A DNA stretch of 64,000 nucleotides from Mytilus galloprovincialis (taxonomy: Eukaryota; Mollusca; Bivalvia; Mytilida; Mytilidae). Of this stretch, positions 21,876 to 32,960 are shown in pieces. A program made the position numbers and the translations under genes. The stretch's first letter is position 1. Each line of letters begins with the position of its first letter. A model generated the notes under the pieces. It was not told where the DNA came from and did not search any database. It saw only the letters and a list, made by a program, of their open reading frames with translations. The stretch spans positions 92,895,743 to 92,959,742 of the forward strand of contig NC_134839.1 in NCBI RefSeq assembly GCF_965363235.1, in the 5' to 3' direction.

Positions 21876-22866
21876 TTACCCTTATGAAATTTAATATGTT
21901 GCTGCAGCATTGCCGCAGCGTTGCGGCTTTAAAGCTGCAACCTAATCAGGTTGCCAGAGGATTGTTGTCGGAGTAGTGCCGGATGATGCTGCTAGCGGCA
22001 TTGTTCTGGCATCATTGCGACACTAATTCCTTTCAAAATTAATGAGCACCACAATATAGCCAGAAAATTTGATGATGTCATTTCCAGCGTTTTTAGCTAT
22101 TCCCTGTACTAGTGTGTTAGAAATCCACCATGTTGCTTGTGATTATAATTGTATTGAAGAATTTGGTGTTCTAGCTGGGTTTTTTTGGAAGATTTGAAGA
22201 CTTGTAAGTAAACTCATATCAAGTAATTGCATGTATAGAAAAGATCAATCTTGCATTGTGTATTTCAATAACATGGCCTCATCTGAGTTCACTATACATG
22301 TATCGGTGAAGTTTGTGTTGGTTTTTTTTTTGCAGCAGTTTAATTGCATACTTGTAGTTTGGTAAATAACACAATATTATTTGCTAAACTTAGGGCACAT
22401 TAAAAATTTTCATTTTTTTTTTTATGCAGATACCGCTGACATTTCTTTTATGTGCCTGTGCTTACAAATTTATAATGCATGAATGCATGTCATATATATG
22501 CATTGACAACTTGTTTTTGCCGGCAAAATACATTTTATACAAAACACGGCCTATTCGCATGTTTTGTCACTAAAATGATGCAAGAATATAGCCGTATTAG
22601 CGCCGCGACAGCGCCACAATCATAATGCCAGAAAACTAATTTGCATACGAATTACGCTTTAGCCGCATCAGTGCCGCAACATGATGCCAGAATATTGCCG
22701 CAACGGTGCCAGAATATAGCCGCAATTATGGTGCCAGAAAACTAATTTGCATACGATATATGCTATCGCTGCATCGAAGCCGCAACAGTTTGCAGCAACA
22801 AAGCCGCAGCATAGCCATACTGCTGCCGCAACTATGTGCCAGAGGGCTTATATTTCCATAAGGGTA
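21876..22866. mobile_element. About 1-kb element rich in GCCGCA and GCCAGA motifs
   Basis: Bounded by short inverted ends (TACCCTTATGAAAT at 21876 and ATTTCCATAAGGGTA ending 22866). Next inside are inverted GC-rich stretches built from GCTGC, GCCGCA and TGCCAGA words. 'GCCAGAAAACTAATTTGCAT' occurs twice (22627 and 22733), so a ~106-bp block is tandemly repeated near the right end. The centre (22050-22550) is ordinary AT-rich DNA. No coding capacity and no certain target-site duplication. Confidence 0.55.
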
Positions 22867-23259
22867 GTCGTAAACTTTGATATAGTTTCCAATTAGAAAC
22901 AGAACTTGAAAATGACAATTAAGCTGTCAATTGATCGTGAATAATTGAGGTCTTACCTTTCCGTATTGTAAAATATTTAAAAGCCTTATTAATCACAGGC
23001 ACTTGCCTTAGAATTTTTTCCCCTAAACACCTTCACTGGGGCAAAGCTGATGACCGTAACTGCATTCACGGTCATCCCAAGATGTCGGATGACAAATTAG
23101 GTCAGTTTCTGTATTGTCTGTTAAAGTGTTTCTATGTCATTTTCTTTACAAATCATACATTGAAACGACGTAAATTTATAAAAGAATCACTCGGAAATCA
23201 CAAGTTACTACCGAGAAATGTGCATGAAATGGGAAATTCGATTTGAAAAAAAATCGTTA

Positions 23260-23420
23260 CACTGGCGGATCTAGAAATTTTCATAAGTGGGGGCCCACTG
23301 ACTGCGCTAAGAGGGGGCCCGCTCCAGTCACGCTTCAGTGATTCCCTATATAAGCAACCAATTTTTTTCCCAAAAAGGGGGGGCCCGGGCCCCCTGGGCC
23401 CCCCTCTAAATCCGCCTCTG
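23260..23420. mobile_element. 161-bp hAT-like MITE nested in the left foldback arm
   Basis: Ends CACTGGCGGATCTAGA and the complement of CAGAGGCGGATTTAGAGG. The 5-bp direct repeat CGTTA lies on both sides (23255-23259 and 23421-23425). Internal phrases 'CCACTGACTGCG', 'GCTCCAGTCACGCTTCAGTG' and 'GGGCCCCCTGGGCCC' are shared with the copies at 32465, 32646 and 47244. The right foldback arm lacks it. Confidence 0.9.
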
Positions 23421-23819
23421 CGTTAAGATGACGTAAATCATAATCAAAATATTTTCAAGATGACCGTAACATATAACAAGGATGACCGTGATTGGTAAAA
23501 AGATGACCGTAACTTGTAAAGGATGACCGTAATTTGTAAAGGCTGACTGTAATTTATAATGGACGACCGTCAATTTTAAGAAATATCCGTACTTGTATTC
23601 AAAGCTTTTTGTTGAGTTTGTCGATCTCAATAGGGGCTCGGTAAGGGGATATTAATATGTTTCATAAATTTCTTTTTTTAAACTACTGGCTGTATTTTGG
23701 GTTTATGATAATGATAGTAAATTGCATGCCATATTTCTCGTAAACAATGAAACATTTATTGATAACGACATTAAAATTTTAATACAAATTGACAGCGATA
23801 CGACGAAAATTTGAAGAAA

Positions 23820-24130
23820 CATGAATGTGTCCCTAGTACACGGATGCCTCATCTACACTATCATTTTCTATGTTTAGTGGACCGTGAAAATGGGATAAAA
23901 CTGTAATTTGGCATTAGAATTAAAAAGATCATACCATAGGAAAAATGTGTACTAAGTTTCAAGTTAATTAAACCTGAAGCTGGACAAACGGACAAACGAA
24001 CAGACGAACGGACGAACGCACGCACAGACCAGAAAAAACATAATGTTTGTTATATTAAAATTTTGTCTTTGGCAATGAATTGCCAAAGACAAAATTTTAA
24101 TATAACATGTTCATAAATGGAGCATAAAAA
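23820..24130 (-). repeat. R4 dispersed mussel repeat, minus orientation, nested in the foldback element
   Basis: 'GTGTCCCTAGTACACGGATG', 'TGTGTACTAAGTTTCAAGTT' and the GGACAAACGAACAGACGAAC simple stretch are R4. It ends 'CATAAATGGAGCATAAAA', matching the start of the 58045 copy. It has no counterpart in the right half of the foldback element and is itself interrupted by a hairpin insertion. Confidence 0.85.
24048..24106. mobile_element. 59-bp perfect hairpin insertion inside R4
   Basis: Arms 24049-24076 and 24079-24106 are perfect 28-base reverse complements with a 2-base loop. ATGTT occurs immediately on both sides (24043-24047 and 24107-24111). Removing the hairpin and one ATGTT restores the R4 reading seen at 58045 ('CATAATG-TCATAAATGG'). 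This supports a true insertion with a 5-bp duplication. Confidence 0.85.
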
Positions 24131-27100
24131 CATTACTAATGCATATGAATATTCGGTAATCGAGCCCATGTGTATGGTTCCAGAGGAAGCAGATTAATAA
24201 AATCTTAATTTGTCTTGATATTATATGCAGGCGGAAACCCAGTTGAAATAGAACAAAAGAATCGTAGCTCTTTGTTAGAGAAGGCGATAAATGTTTACTG
24301 TAATGTTTACTATAGTATCAAAATTTTAAAAGTTATTAGAAACAAATAAAACGACAATTTTCTTCTCAATTACAAATGTTTAATTTTAAAAACACCATTT
24401 GCATAAGTTTTCAATTTATCTATTACATAGTCATGCAGAACAATAAGATATCAAGTCGATGACTTTGGTACTATAAGTTGGATGTAGAAAATGCATAACA
24501 CATCAATCTATTAGTTCAGAAATTTGCGTGTCTGCCCTTCCATTATGTGAATCAAGAAAAAATTCCCAAAAATACGTAACAATTGTATCGAAAAGAGAAA
24601 ATCGAGTGCACCTTTTTATGTTAGGGCGTGTTTGATGTGTATATGTTGTCTTTAAACTGTGACGTACAAAGCAAGAGTATTTAATATAGCATCTCGCTTC
24701 AGATTCTATAATTTTTATATATGAAAGCTACTGTACAGTTTGACTTTATAACGTAAAAAATTACAGTACGAAAAGATGAAATATATGGGTCAAGTGGACT
24801 ACCTATCTAGGCCGAGTTCACTTGAAACTCTCGAGTTAACTTTACTAAATCGAGTTTCAACAAAACGATTTAACTTGAACCACTCGAGTTAACCCCTCGT
24901 ACCCTTGTTCCAACCCTCACCGAGCCAGGGTAAAAATCGAGAAACTCTTGAATGACGTCAAACCAATGAGAATATTTTATTTTTTATGCTTGGTCAGGGC
25001 CTTACCCTAGAGTTACTTAATGAGTTGTTCCGAATATCAACCAGTCAGGAGTCTACTTCGTCAAAATTATCTCCCCATTACGCCATTTCATTTTCACAAT
25101 CGTAGAAATGGAAGCCATTGTAGGGATGACGCGCTACCAATATTGCTCTTGGAAACCGATAAATTTATCCACATTGCACCATTACGATCCTTATAAGTCA
25201 GTTGTATTTTAAAAGACAAATGTATCAACTAGCTAATGAGCATCAGTTAATAATCTTGTCTTCATTGATTCAACTTAAAACTATTGTCTGATCGGTTGTC
25301 AGGTAGAATTTTCGAAAATTCATAAACATTTAAAAAAAATTCTAATTAAATATTTCGTGGAAGGGCAGACTAGATTTTTTTAGCTTATGAAGACTATAAA
25401 CCCTAGTAATCACACACAAAAAATTAGAATTTTTCGAAGATATGCATTTTCATCATCCAACTTGAAAGACTGTCGTCAAGTACTTTCAGTAAAAAATAGC
25501 TATTCGAACACACCTTCTCTGTTTTTGTGACTCATTAGATAGGTATTTCACTTGACCCATATATTTCATCTTTTAGTACTGTGATTTTTTTGTGTTATAA
25601 AGTCAACCTATAGCTTTAATATGTAAAAATGATAGAATCTGAAGCGAGACGATGTATGAAATATTCTTATTTTGTACGATATCAAGACAAAATACTCAAC
25701 TCAAACGCGCCCTAACATAAAAAGGTGCACTCGATTTTCTCTTTTCGATACAATTGTTACCCATGTTTTGGATTTTTTTCTTCAGTCACATAATGGAAGG
25801 GCAGACACGAAAATTACTGAACTAATAGATTGATATGTTTTCCGTCCGTGGTAATTTTTTCATAAAAATCGGAGGTTATGCATTTTCTTTATCCAACTTG
25901 AAAGATACCCATGTCGTCGACTTGATATCTAATTGTTCTGCTTAACTATGTACTAGATAAATTGAAAACTTATGCAAATGGTGTTTTTAAAATAAAACAC
26001 CTCGTAATTGAGAAGAAAATTGCAATTTTGTTTGTTTCTATTTACTTTTTTAAATTTTGTCACTATAGTAAACAGTACAGTAAACATTTATCGCCTTCTC
26101 TACAAAGAGCTTCGATTCTTTTGTTCTATTTCAACCTGGTTTCCGACTGCAACTCTTGTGCGTTCACGTAAAAATCTATTACTGAACTCTGAAGTCGATT
26201 GTAGAGTTTCAAGTGAACTCGGCCCTATGAATCACAAAAACAGAGTAGGTGTATTCGAATAGCTATTTTTTTTTTTCTTCTAAAAGTACTTGACGACAGT
26301 CTTTTAATTTGGATGATGAAAATGCATATCTTCGAAAATAAATATGTTCGTGTGTGTGATAACTAGGGTTTATAATCTTCAACCACTGAAAATTTTTAGT
26401 CTGCCCTTCCACGAAATATTTAATCAGATTTTTTTTAAATGTTTAAGAATTTTCGAAAATTCCACCTGACATCCGATTAGACAATAGTTATTTTATTTGC
26501 ACGACAAAATGGAAGACGATATAATATCAATGGGTGTACATGCATTGGCATTTTTAAAAATGTGTATTTATTATACGTCATTAAAAGTCTGAATCCCAGA
26601 AATAAAAAAAAAAATCCTCTGTCTTGTAGTTGGAGTCTGTGCACCGCATTTTTTTCCCATCATACTGGTAAAGTGTCATTTTACCGCGCTTTTGTTGCAT
26701 GGTTTCCCTACTTGTTCATGTGCATGCTTTGTTGCAAATTCATTTTAAAAATTCAACCCTCTACTGTAAAAAAGATACATATGGTGAACTACGAATTTGA
26801 AGCACGTCTTAGTTGCTTCTTCTTCTTATAGGATAATACTCTCATATTAATACGTTTATACCAACACGATTAACTTCATTGGATACAAAAAGGTAGTTAT
26901 ATAAATACGGATATTTCTTAGAAATGACGATCAACTTTTAAAAGTTACGGTCATCATTTACAAATTACGGTCATCTTAAAACCAATTACGGTCACCCTTG
27001 TTATGAATCGCTGATTCTGTTACGGTCATCTCGATTGTGATTTACGGTCTTCTGAGCGATTTTTTCAAATCGAAATTCCTGTTTTATGCATATTTGTCGG

Positions 27101-27336
27101 TAGTAATTGGTGATTTCCGTGTTAATCTTTTATAAATTTACATCGTTGAAATGTATGATTTGTAAATAAATGATATAGAAACACTTTAACAGACAATACA
27201 GATACTGACCTAATTTTTCATCCGACATCTTGGGATGTCCGTGAATGCAGTTACGGTCATCAGCTTTGCCCCAGTGACCTTCATTTTATACAATGTTTAT
27301 ATTAAGGTATATATATGGAAGTGCCTGTGTTATTAA

Positions 27337-27571
27337 GGGACGACATCAAAAGTTCAATGAAGGATAAAAAACTTAATTCAAATAGTTTTTTCACTGACCC
27401 CCCTACCCCCCTATTAACTTAATTTGGGAAAAATTGATTGACCCATATGGATATATGTAAAAATCAATGTCGGATAACAAAATCTTGCAGCAGTTCACAC
27501 CACCCACCCCCACCCCCAAACTATTTGAATTAAGTTTTTTTTATCTTACATTGATCTTTTGATGTCGTCCC
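27337..27571. mobile_element. 235-bp PIF/Harbinger-like MITE, TSD TAA
   Basis: Both ends read GGGACGACATCAAAAG inward and continue as inverted repeats for about 50 bases ('AACTTAATTCAAATAGTTT' on each side). TAA lies at both boundaries (27334-27336 and 27572-27574). A 3-bp TAA/TTA duplication with G-rich ends fits Harbinger. The centre has C-rich runs and 'TTGATTGACCCATATGG'. Confidence 0.85.
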
Positions 27572-27574
27572 TAA

Positions 27575-28987
27575 TGTGACTGTTTTAAAGATAATAAACA
27601 TTTATAGTATGATTCAATGTTATCAATGTTGCCCTAGAAGGGGAGATGACTCAAAAACCTTACTTTCAAAAGGAATGTGTAGGGGAACATTACATATTTT
27701 GTTTTGTTTCAGGCAAACAAGTTCCGTGACCTCCATTATTTTATGAATACACATTTCAAAAATTAACTGTTATATTCAGTTTTATCAGACAAAGAGTTTG
27801 CAGCCGTATAATGGCAAGGGACGGTGCTATATGACATGGTGGGTGCATATTAAAATGTGTATCGGGACATTAATGATATGGTAAGATATTGTAAGAAGTT
27901 GCACATAACTGGTATATCATCCTCGTGCCTGGTGCAGAGGAGTCAGTACTATTTAAAGTGACACAACTGCAAGAGACACCAAGCTAATTGACATGCCAAA
28001 GTGTGACATATTACGAAAAAAATAAATATTACCAGTTTAATAAAAAAAATATATCACAAACAGAAAGGTAATAGAACTTATACGATGTGGTCCTGTACCC
28101 TACCATGCCTATCTCTTGTCTTGTGCAGAAAGCCTGATTTAAATATTTATCTTTCAAGTTATATTTTGTCTTATGATTAACTAACTCACAGACATCAGAT
28201 ATCAAGATTCTCTACATTAAGAAGCCATCTCACGTTTTTTTGGCTTTTTGGAATCAAATGCGTACAGTTTGGGCATAACGAGTTAATAGTGGGATTTAAA
28301 CAATTTCTCTTATCTTGAGATGATGTACACGAAAATAGAAAAAATGTTTTTCATCATCAACTTGATTTGAGGTGCACCTGAGACATATTCTGTCTCTTCG
28401 GGGAGTACCCTGATAGCGACCTTGTTCGATTCTCAGTCTGTGAGAAGAAATACGCACTCGAGTGAAATTCCTCCTCTGCTCAGGTGATTGTAATAAAGTA
28501 AAATATCTTTTCTATAAAGAATTATGAAAGGCTATAAAACATTTTTTCTTGAATTATAATACAAAATTAAATTGAATACAAGTCAACTGTCATTACTATA
28601 AAATACATTTTCGCTTTATTAAAATTTCATACCAGATCTAGGCATTATAAAATATCATATTTTAATTTGTGAAAGAAATACAAATTTTTCATTATCAGAT
28701 ATTAGTAAAAAAAAAATCATTAACAATACTAACATGGTTAAAAGTAACTGTATCTGAATATACAGGACAGTTTAAAAAATCTTCAACGTCATCAGTACAG
28801 TATAACATAAATCTATTTTCAATATCGATATTTGCAAAACGAACAGTTTCAATTCTAATGGGTGCTACAACACATCTCAACTTGGCTAAAAGTTAAAACA
28901 CTCCAGTATCTATCTGGTATATTAGAAATCAAATAATTTTCTACATCATATACATTTTTGAACATTCTATATGTGCGTCGTTTATTT
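27575..28987. other. Unassigned AT-rich DNA
   Basis: No supported gene. 'CTGGTGCAGAGGAGTCAGTA' and 'CACAACTGCAAGAGACACCA' (27935-27990) may be dispersed repeat. Open frames on both strands at 28669-28896 are mutual shadows without family resemblance. Confidence 0.35.
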
Positions 28988-29826
28988 TTATACGACCGCA
29001 AATTTTATTTTTGCGTCGTGTAATGGCATGATGTCGTCGTCGTCGTCCGAAAACGCATTTATTTCGGGACAATATAAACTAGTTTTAGTTAATGGATCTC
29101 TATAAATTTTTAACAGAAGGTTCAAAACCACTAAAGGAAGGTTGGGATTGATTTTGGAAGTTGTGGTCCGAACAGTTAAGGAATTAAGGGCCAAAAGGGC
29201 CGAATTAAACTTTGTTTGATTTCATCAAAAATTGAATTATAGGAGTTCCTTGATATGCCGAATCTAACCGTTTATTTAGAATCTTAATATTTGGTCCCGT
29301 TTTAAAATTGGTCTACATTAAGGTTCAAAGGGTCCAAAATTAAATTTAGTTTGATTTTAACAAAAAATGAATTCTTGGGGTTCTTTGATATGCTGAATCT
29401 TGACATTTTTCATGATTTTTTATTATGATCACAGTTTTCAAGTTAGTCAAACTCGAGGTAAAAAATTAAACTTTGATTGATTTCAACAAAAATTGAATAT
29501 AACCATATGTATTTAGATTTTGTTCTATATTTGGGCCCAGTTATCAAATTGATCAGCTTTATTAGATTTCTTCAAAAATTGAGTTCTTGGAGTTCTTTGA
29601 TGTGCTGAATCTCACCATGTATTTAGATTTTGGATATTGGACCAAAATAGGTAATGTCCTATTTAAAATTTAAAGTTTTTAAGTTCTTAGACCACATTCA
29701 TTCTGTGTCAGAAACCTATGTTTTGTCAACTATTTAATCAAAATCCAAATTTAGAGCTGTATCAAGCTTGAATATTGTGTCCATACTTGCCCCAATGTTC
29801 AGGGTTCAACTTCTGCGGTCGTATAA
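28988..29826. repeat. TATACGACCGCA inverted-end mussel repeat
   Basis: 13-bp perfect inverted ends (TTATACGACCGCA and its complement at 29814-29826), with a GTCGTCGTCGTCG run just inside. The interior has about four diverged copies of 'TTGATTTCAACAAAAATTGA' followed by 'GAGTTCTTTGATATGCTGAA' (near 29216, 29352, 29478, 29562). This is a family I recognise as abundant in bivalves; its class is unclear. A decayed relative is at 31061-31350. Confidence 0.75.
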
Positions 29827-29939
29827 AGCTGCGCCCTGCGGAGCACCTGGTTATCATTTGACATACTTGTCATTTATACTTTCTACCTTAAACTATTTAT
29901 CCAATCCTAAGCTTTTTTGCAGCCAATGAATGCTACATA

Positions 29940-31060
29940 TGTTGATTGTTTACGATTTTTCCTAGTTTCTTTAATAGTATAGACACTGTACTATATAGTC
30001 GTGAGTTCAATACTCAGGCAACAGTACAGTTTGTAGGAAACTGGTGCCAAAGTTATACCACGAAACGACAAGGAATCATTCGGATCTGATGTTGATGAGT
30101 ATGTTGAGCTTTTCGGAATAGGTTTTATAATCCCCAGGTGATTTACCAATTTGGAACATTTCAAAACAAAAACAAACTTTTTTAAAAACAGACAAATTAA
30201 GAAGGGATATAGTTACGATAGTGTTGTCAAGTCATTACAGATTGCATATTTTGGCTTTCATATTGATTCACTCACCAGCCCAGTAGTCAGCACTTCGGTG
30301 TTGACATGAACATCAATTTTATGGTCATTTTTATAAATTTCCTATTACAAAACTTGAACACATTAATGGAACTTTACCAGAATATTTTAGAATTTTTCGA
30401 AATACTTTTGGATTTCTTTTTATCCCAAGAATATATTACCTTAGCCGTATTTGGCACAACTTTTTGGAATTTTGGGTCCTCAATGATCTTCAGCTTTGTA
30501 CTTGTTTGGCTTTATAACTTTTTCGATCTGAGCGTCACTGATGAGTCCTATGTAGACGAAACGCGCGTCTGGCGTACTGAATTATAATCCTTGTACCTTT
30601 GATAACTATAGGGTCTTTGCATCGGAATTAAACACATTTATTTTAAAACCAGTTGTTAGCATGACACGGGTTATGTTCTTCTCATATATTCTATGGTGGT
30701 ATAATACTAAACCCCTAACCGGAGGGATTGTGCCTGATATTCCTATGATGAAGACATAATCTTTCAATCAGTTTAATTGAGGTCTGGAGCTGGTATATCA
30801 GTTACTGCTAGTAGTCTGTTGTTATTTATGTATTATTGTCATTTTTTTCATTTTCTTTTGTTTCATATTCTGACACCGGACTCGGACTTCTCTTGAACTG
30901 AATTTTATCGTGCGTATTGTTGTGAGTTTCGTTTCTATATTGGCTAGAGGTATAGGGGAGGGTTGAGATCTCATAAAACATGTTTAACCGGGGCCCGCCG
31001 CATTTTTGCGCCTGTACCAAGTCAGGAGCCTCTGGCCTTTGTTAGTCTTGTATGCTTTTT
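29940..31060 (+). repeat. Long dispersed mussel repeat with DETRVWRTEL reading
   Basis: Contains a 93-residue open frame (30306-30587) ending FFDLSVTDESYVDETRVWRT plus EL, a reading I know from many mussel loci as repeat-derived. It is followed by 'GACACGGGTTATGTTCTTCT', 'AATCTTTCAATCAGTTTAAT', 'GACTCGGACTTCTCTTGAAC' and 'GCCTCTGGCCTTTGTTAGTC'. The consistent order suggests one long unit, perhaps the 3' part of a retroelement. The left boundary is uncertain. I do not treat the frame as a gene. Confidence 0.65.
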
Positions 31061-31350
31061 AATTTTAGTTTCTTGTGGCCTAAACAGTTAAGGAATTGGG
31101 GTCAAAATGAGGGGAAACAAGGAATTTCTGGTTTCCCGACAATAACTAATATAGAATAAGTTTATGTATCTCTATGAAATTATAACACAAGGTTCCATGT
31201 GTTTTAATTGTTTATTTTGGTTCCCTTATCAAATTGGTGCACACTGGAACAGTGTTCCTGGATCACACGAAGGTCCAAAGTGTTCAAAATTTAACTTTTT
31301 TTTTTATTTCAACAAAGAATGAATTCTTTGATTTGCCAAATGGACCAGTC
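31061..31350 (+). repeat. Decayed relative of the TATACGACCGCA repeat interior
   Basis: 'CCTAAACAGTTAAGGAATTG', 'TCCCTTATCAAATTGGTGCA' and 'ATTTCAACAAAGAATGAATT' parallel phrases within 28988-29826. Confidence 0.5.
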
Positions 31351-32464
31351 GTGGAAGTGGAACGATTCTGTGCTGTTTTAAGTGAGACTCTGTGACAATC
31401 TAGTATGCTAGCTTTGTTTATTTACGTTCTTCAGTGTCATGTTGTCTATCCATACCAGTGCTAAAATAGTATCCACAGACACTCATAGATACGGTAGCCA
31501 CATGTTGAGATGGAACCTACTGCTTACCTTTCCGGAGCACATCTGTTCACCCTTGGGATTTTTTTAGGAGTCTCTTTTATCAACATTATGCAAGCTATGA
31601 AAACGGAATAATGCCTTAACCAAATATTATTTCAGTTTAATAAAGAGCAGTTAGAAATTGATCTAGATTAAAGCAATAAAAAAATAATACGCTGAATCAA
31701 ATGACCGAAACCTGGTTGCGTGAGCAAAACGTCTCGAACGTGATCTGTGGATAATTTATTTGTCTTTTCGTCGTTTTTTCGTTTATATCTATGACGTTGT
31801 CAAATTTTTGGCAATTTTTTTTTACTTTTAAGATCTTTGAGTTATCTCTTTTTACACAGCTAACTACTCACTCTTCACTTAAAATATGTTTGTAAGTAAT
31901 TTTTCCCGCGGATTGGACTAAATAGTGATAAGGGTGTATAGTTCAACCAGGACAAAAACAGTTACTTTATGTTAGACAACTAACTTACTAACTTTTTGTT
32001 AGGGTATTAAAGTAAGGTGTTTTTAAATTAAAGATAATCAACAATGAGCTGAGAGAGGAAATCTTTTTAGAAAGCGAACATTTGAAAATGATCCTGAAAG
32101 CATATATTAACCAATTTATAGAAAATAAATCAAATTCATAAATTTGTTTGTTCAAAGTGTTTTAAATAAACGATGATTTAAAAATTTCTCTTTATAAAGT
32201 TGTATGCATGCATTGTTCAAACAGGGCCCCAGTTTTCTTAGCTTCAACTGATTTGTGACGTCATGAAAAAAAATGTGGAGCATAAAAGTGAAGGAAGTTT
32301 ATCTGTTGCTAGTTTGACCTGAGAGTTTGACTATCCATATGGTCTCAAGATGAGGGTCATGTCCGCCCCAGTAAATGCTATATATCTAGGGGAAGAGTTG
32401 AAAACTATGAATTTTAGATTTTGCCCCAAAGAACGGGTAATATGTCATGATAGGCATGATACTA
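31351..32464. other. Unassigned DNA, no gene seen
   Basis: Nothing recognised apart from AT-rich sequence; no exon candidate I would defend. Confidence 0.4.
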
Positions 32465-32476
32465 ATGAAATTATAA

Positions 32477-32508
<32 letters not shown>

Positions 32509-32639
32509 GGGAGGGCACTGACTGCCTTGGCCTTTGGGGGGTCCTCTCCAGTCATGCTTCAGTGATTCCTAAATAAACAACCAAATTTTTCCAAGAAAAG
32601 AGTAGCCCTGGCCTCCAAAAAAAATCCTTAAATCCGCTG
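32465..32639. mobile_element. Left-truncated hAT-like MITE with a 31-G run
   Basis: Shares 'GGCACTGACTGCC', 'CTCCAGTCATGCTTCAGTGA' and 'AACAACCAAATTTTTCC' with the MITE at 23260, and ends in a partial terminal repeat (AAATCCGCTG). The left terminal repeat is missing; similarity starts at 'GAAATTATAAGG'. The G tract spans 32477-32507. Confidence 0.75.
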
Positions 32640-32645
32640 GGTGAT

Positions 32646-32812
32646 CAGTGGCGGCTCAAGAACTTTTCCTAAAAGGGGGGGGGGGGGGGCGCTGACTGAC
32701 CTAGGGGACTGCTCCAGTCATGCTTCAGTGATCCCCTATATAATCAACCAAATGTTTCCAACAAAAGGGGCGTGGCTGGCCCCCAGTGCCCCACCCCCTG
32801 GATCCCCCTATG
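32646..32812. mobile_element. 167-bp hAT-like MITE, adjacent second copy
   Basis: Begins CAGTGGCGGCTCAAGAA and ends with an eroded complement (GGATCCCCCTATG). Flanks GTGAT and GTGAC differ by one base from a perfect 5-bp duplication. It carries the family core 'GCTCCAGTCATGCTTCAGTG' and a G15 run near 32676-32690. Confidence 0.8.
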
Positions 32813-32960
32813 GTGACTAAAGGGGCTTTAAAACTTTGTGAGAATTAAATAGGGGTGAATCATGTCTTTTCATGATTTTTTTTTATATAAATATAAGAGC
32901 ACTGATGTATTTCAGAGTGCAAATATAATACTTGTCTAGGATTTGACTTGGTATTGTACT

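Larger units (their letters stand above)
22984..27336. mobile_element. 4.4-kb foldback element with arrays of a GATGACCGTAA-like motif
   Basis: Outer arms 22984-23605 and about 26880-27336 are reverse complements, roughly 85% similar by eye. Shared text includes 'CACTGGGGCAAAGCTGATGA', 'GTCTGTTAAAGTGTTTCTAT' and the tip 'CACAGGCACTT'. Each arm carries about seven variants of GATGACCGTAA spaced ~20-30 bp apart. A second inverted pair is 24230-24808 versus 25537-26155. A third, related pair is 25265-25536 versus 26222-26500. The phrase 'GGAAGGGCAGAC' occurs four times, two per strand, so the inner modules are themselves paralogous. Only ~24840-25260 and 26500-26880 are unpaired. No long open frame or transposase motif was seen, so it is interpreted as a non-autonomous foldback/long-TIR element that has been rearranged and carries later insertions. 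Confidence 0.75.

Noticed and set aside
26008..26262. 84-residue frame with a signal-peptide-like start (MRRKLQFCLFLFTFLNFVTI)
   Set aside because: It lies across the foldback modules, whose other copies do not keep the frame; the hydrophobicity comes from T-rich sequence.
29990..30030. Possible tRNA-like B box (GAGTTCAATACTC) suggesting a tRNA gene or SINE head
   Set aside because: Too many mismatches to the B-box consensus, no cloverleaf can be drawn, and no clear A box precedes it.
30306..30587. 93-residue frame ending DETRVWRTEL as a small membrane protein gene
   Set aside because: I recognise this reading from many mussel loci as dispersed repeat; no splice or promoter context supports a gene.
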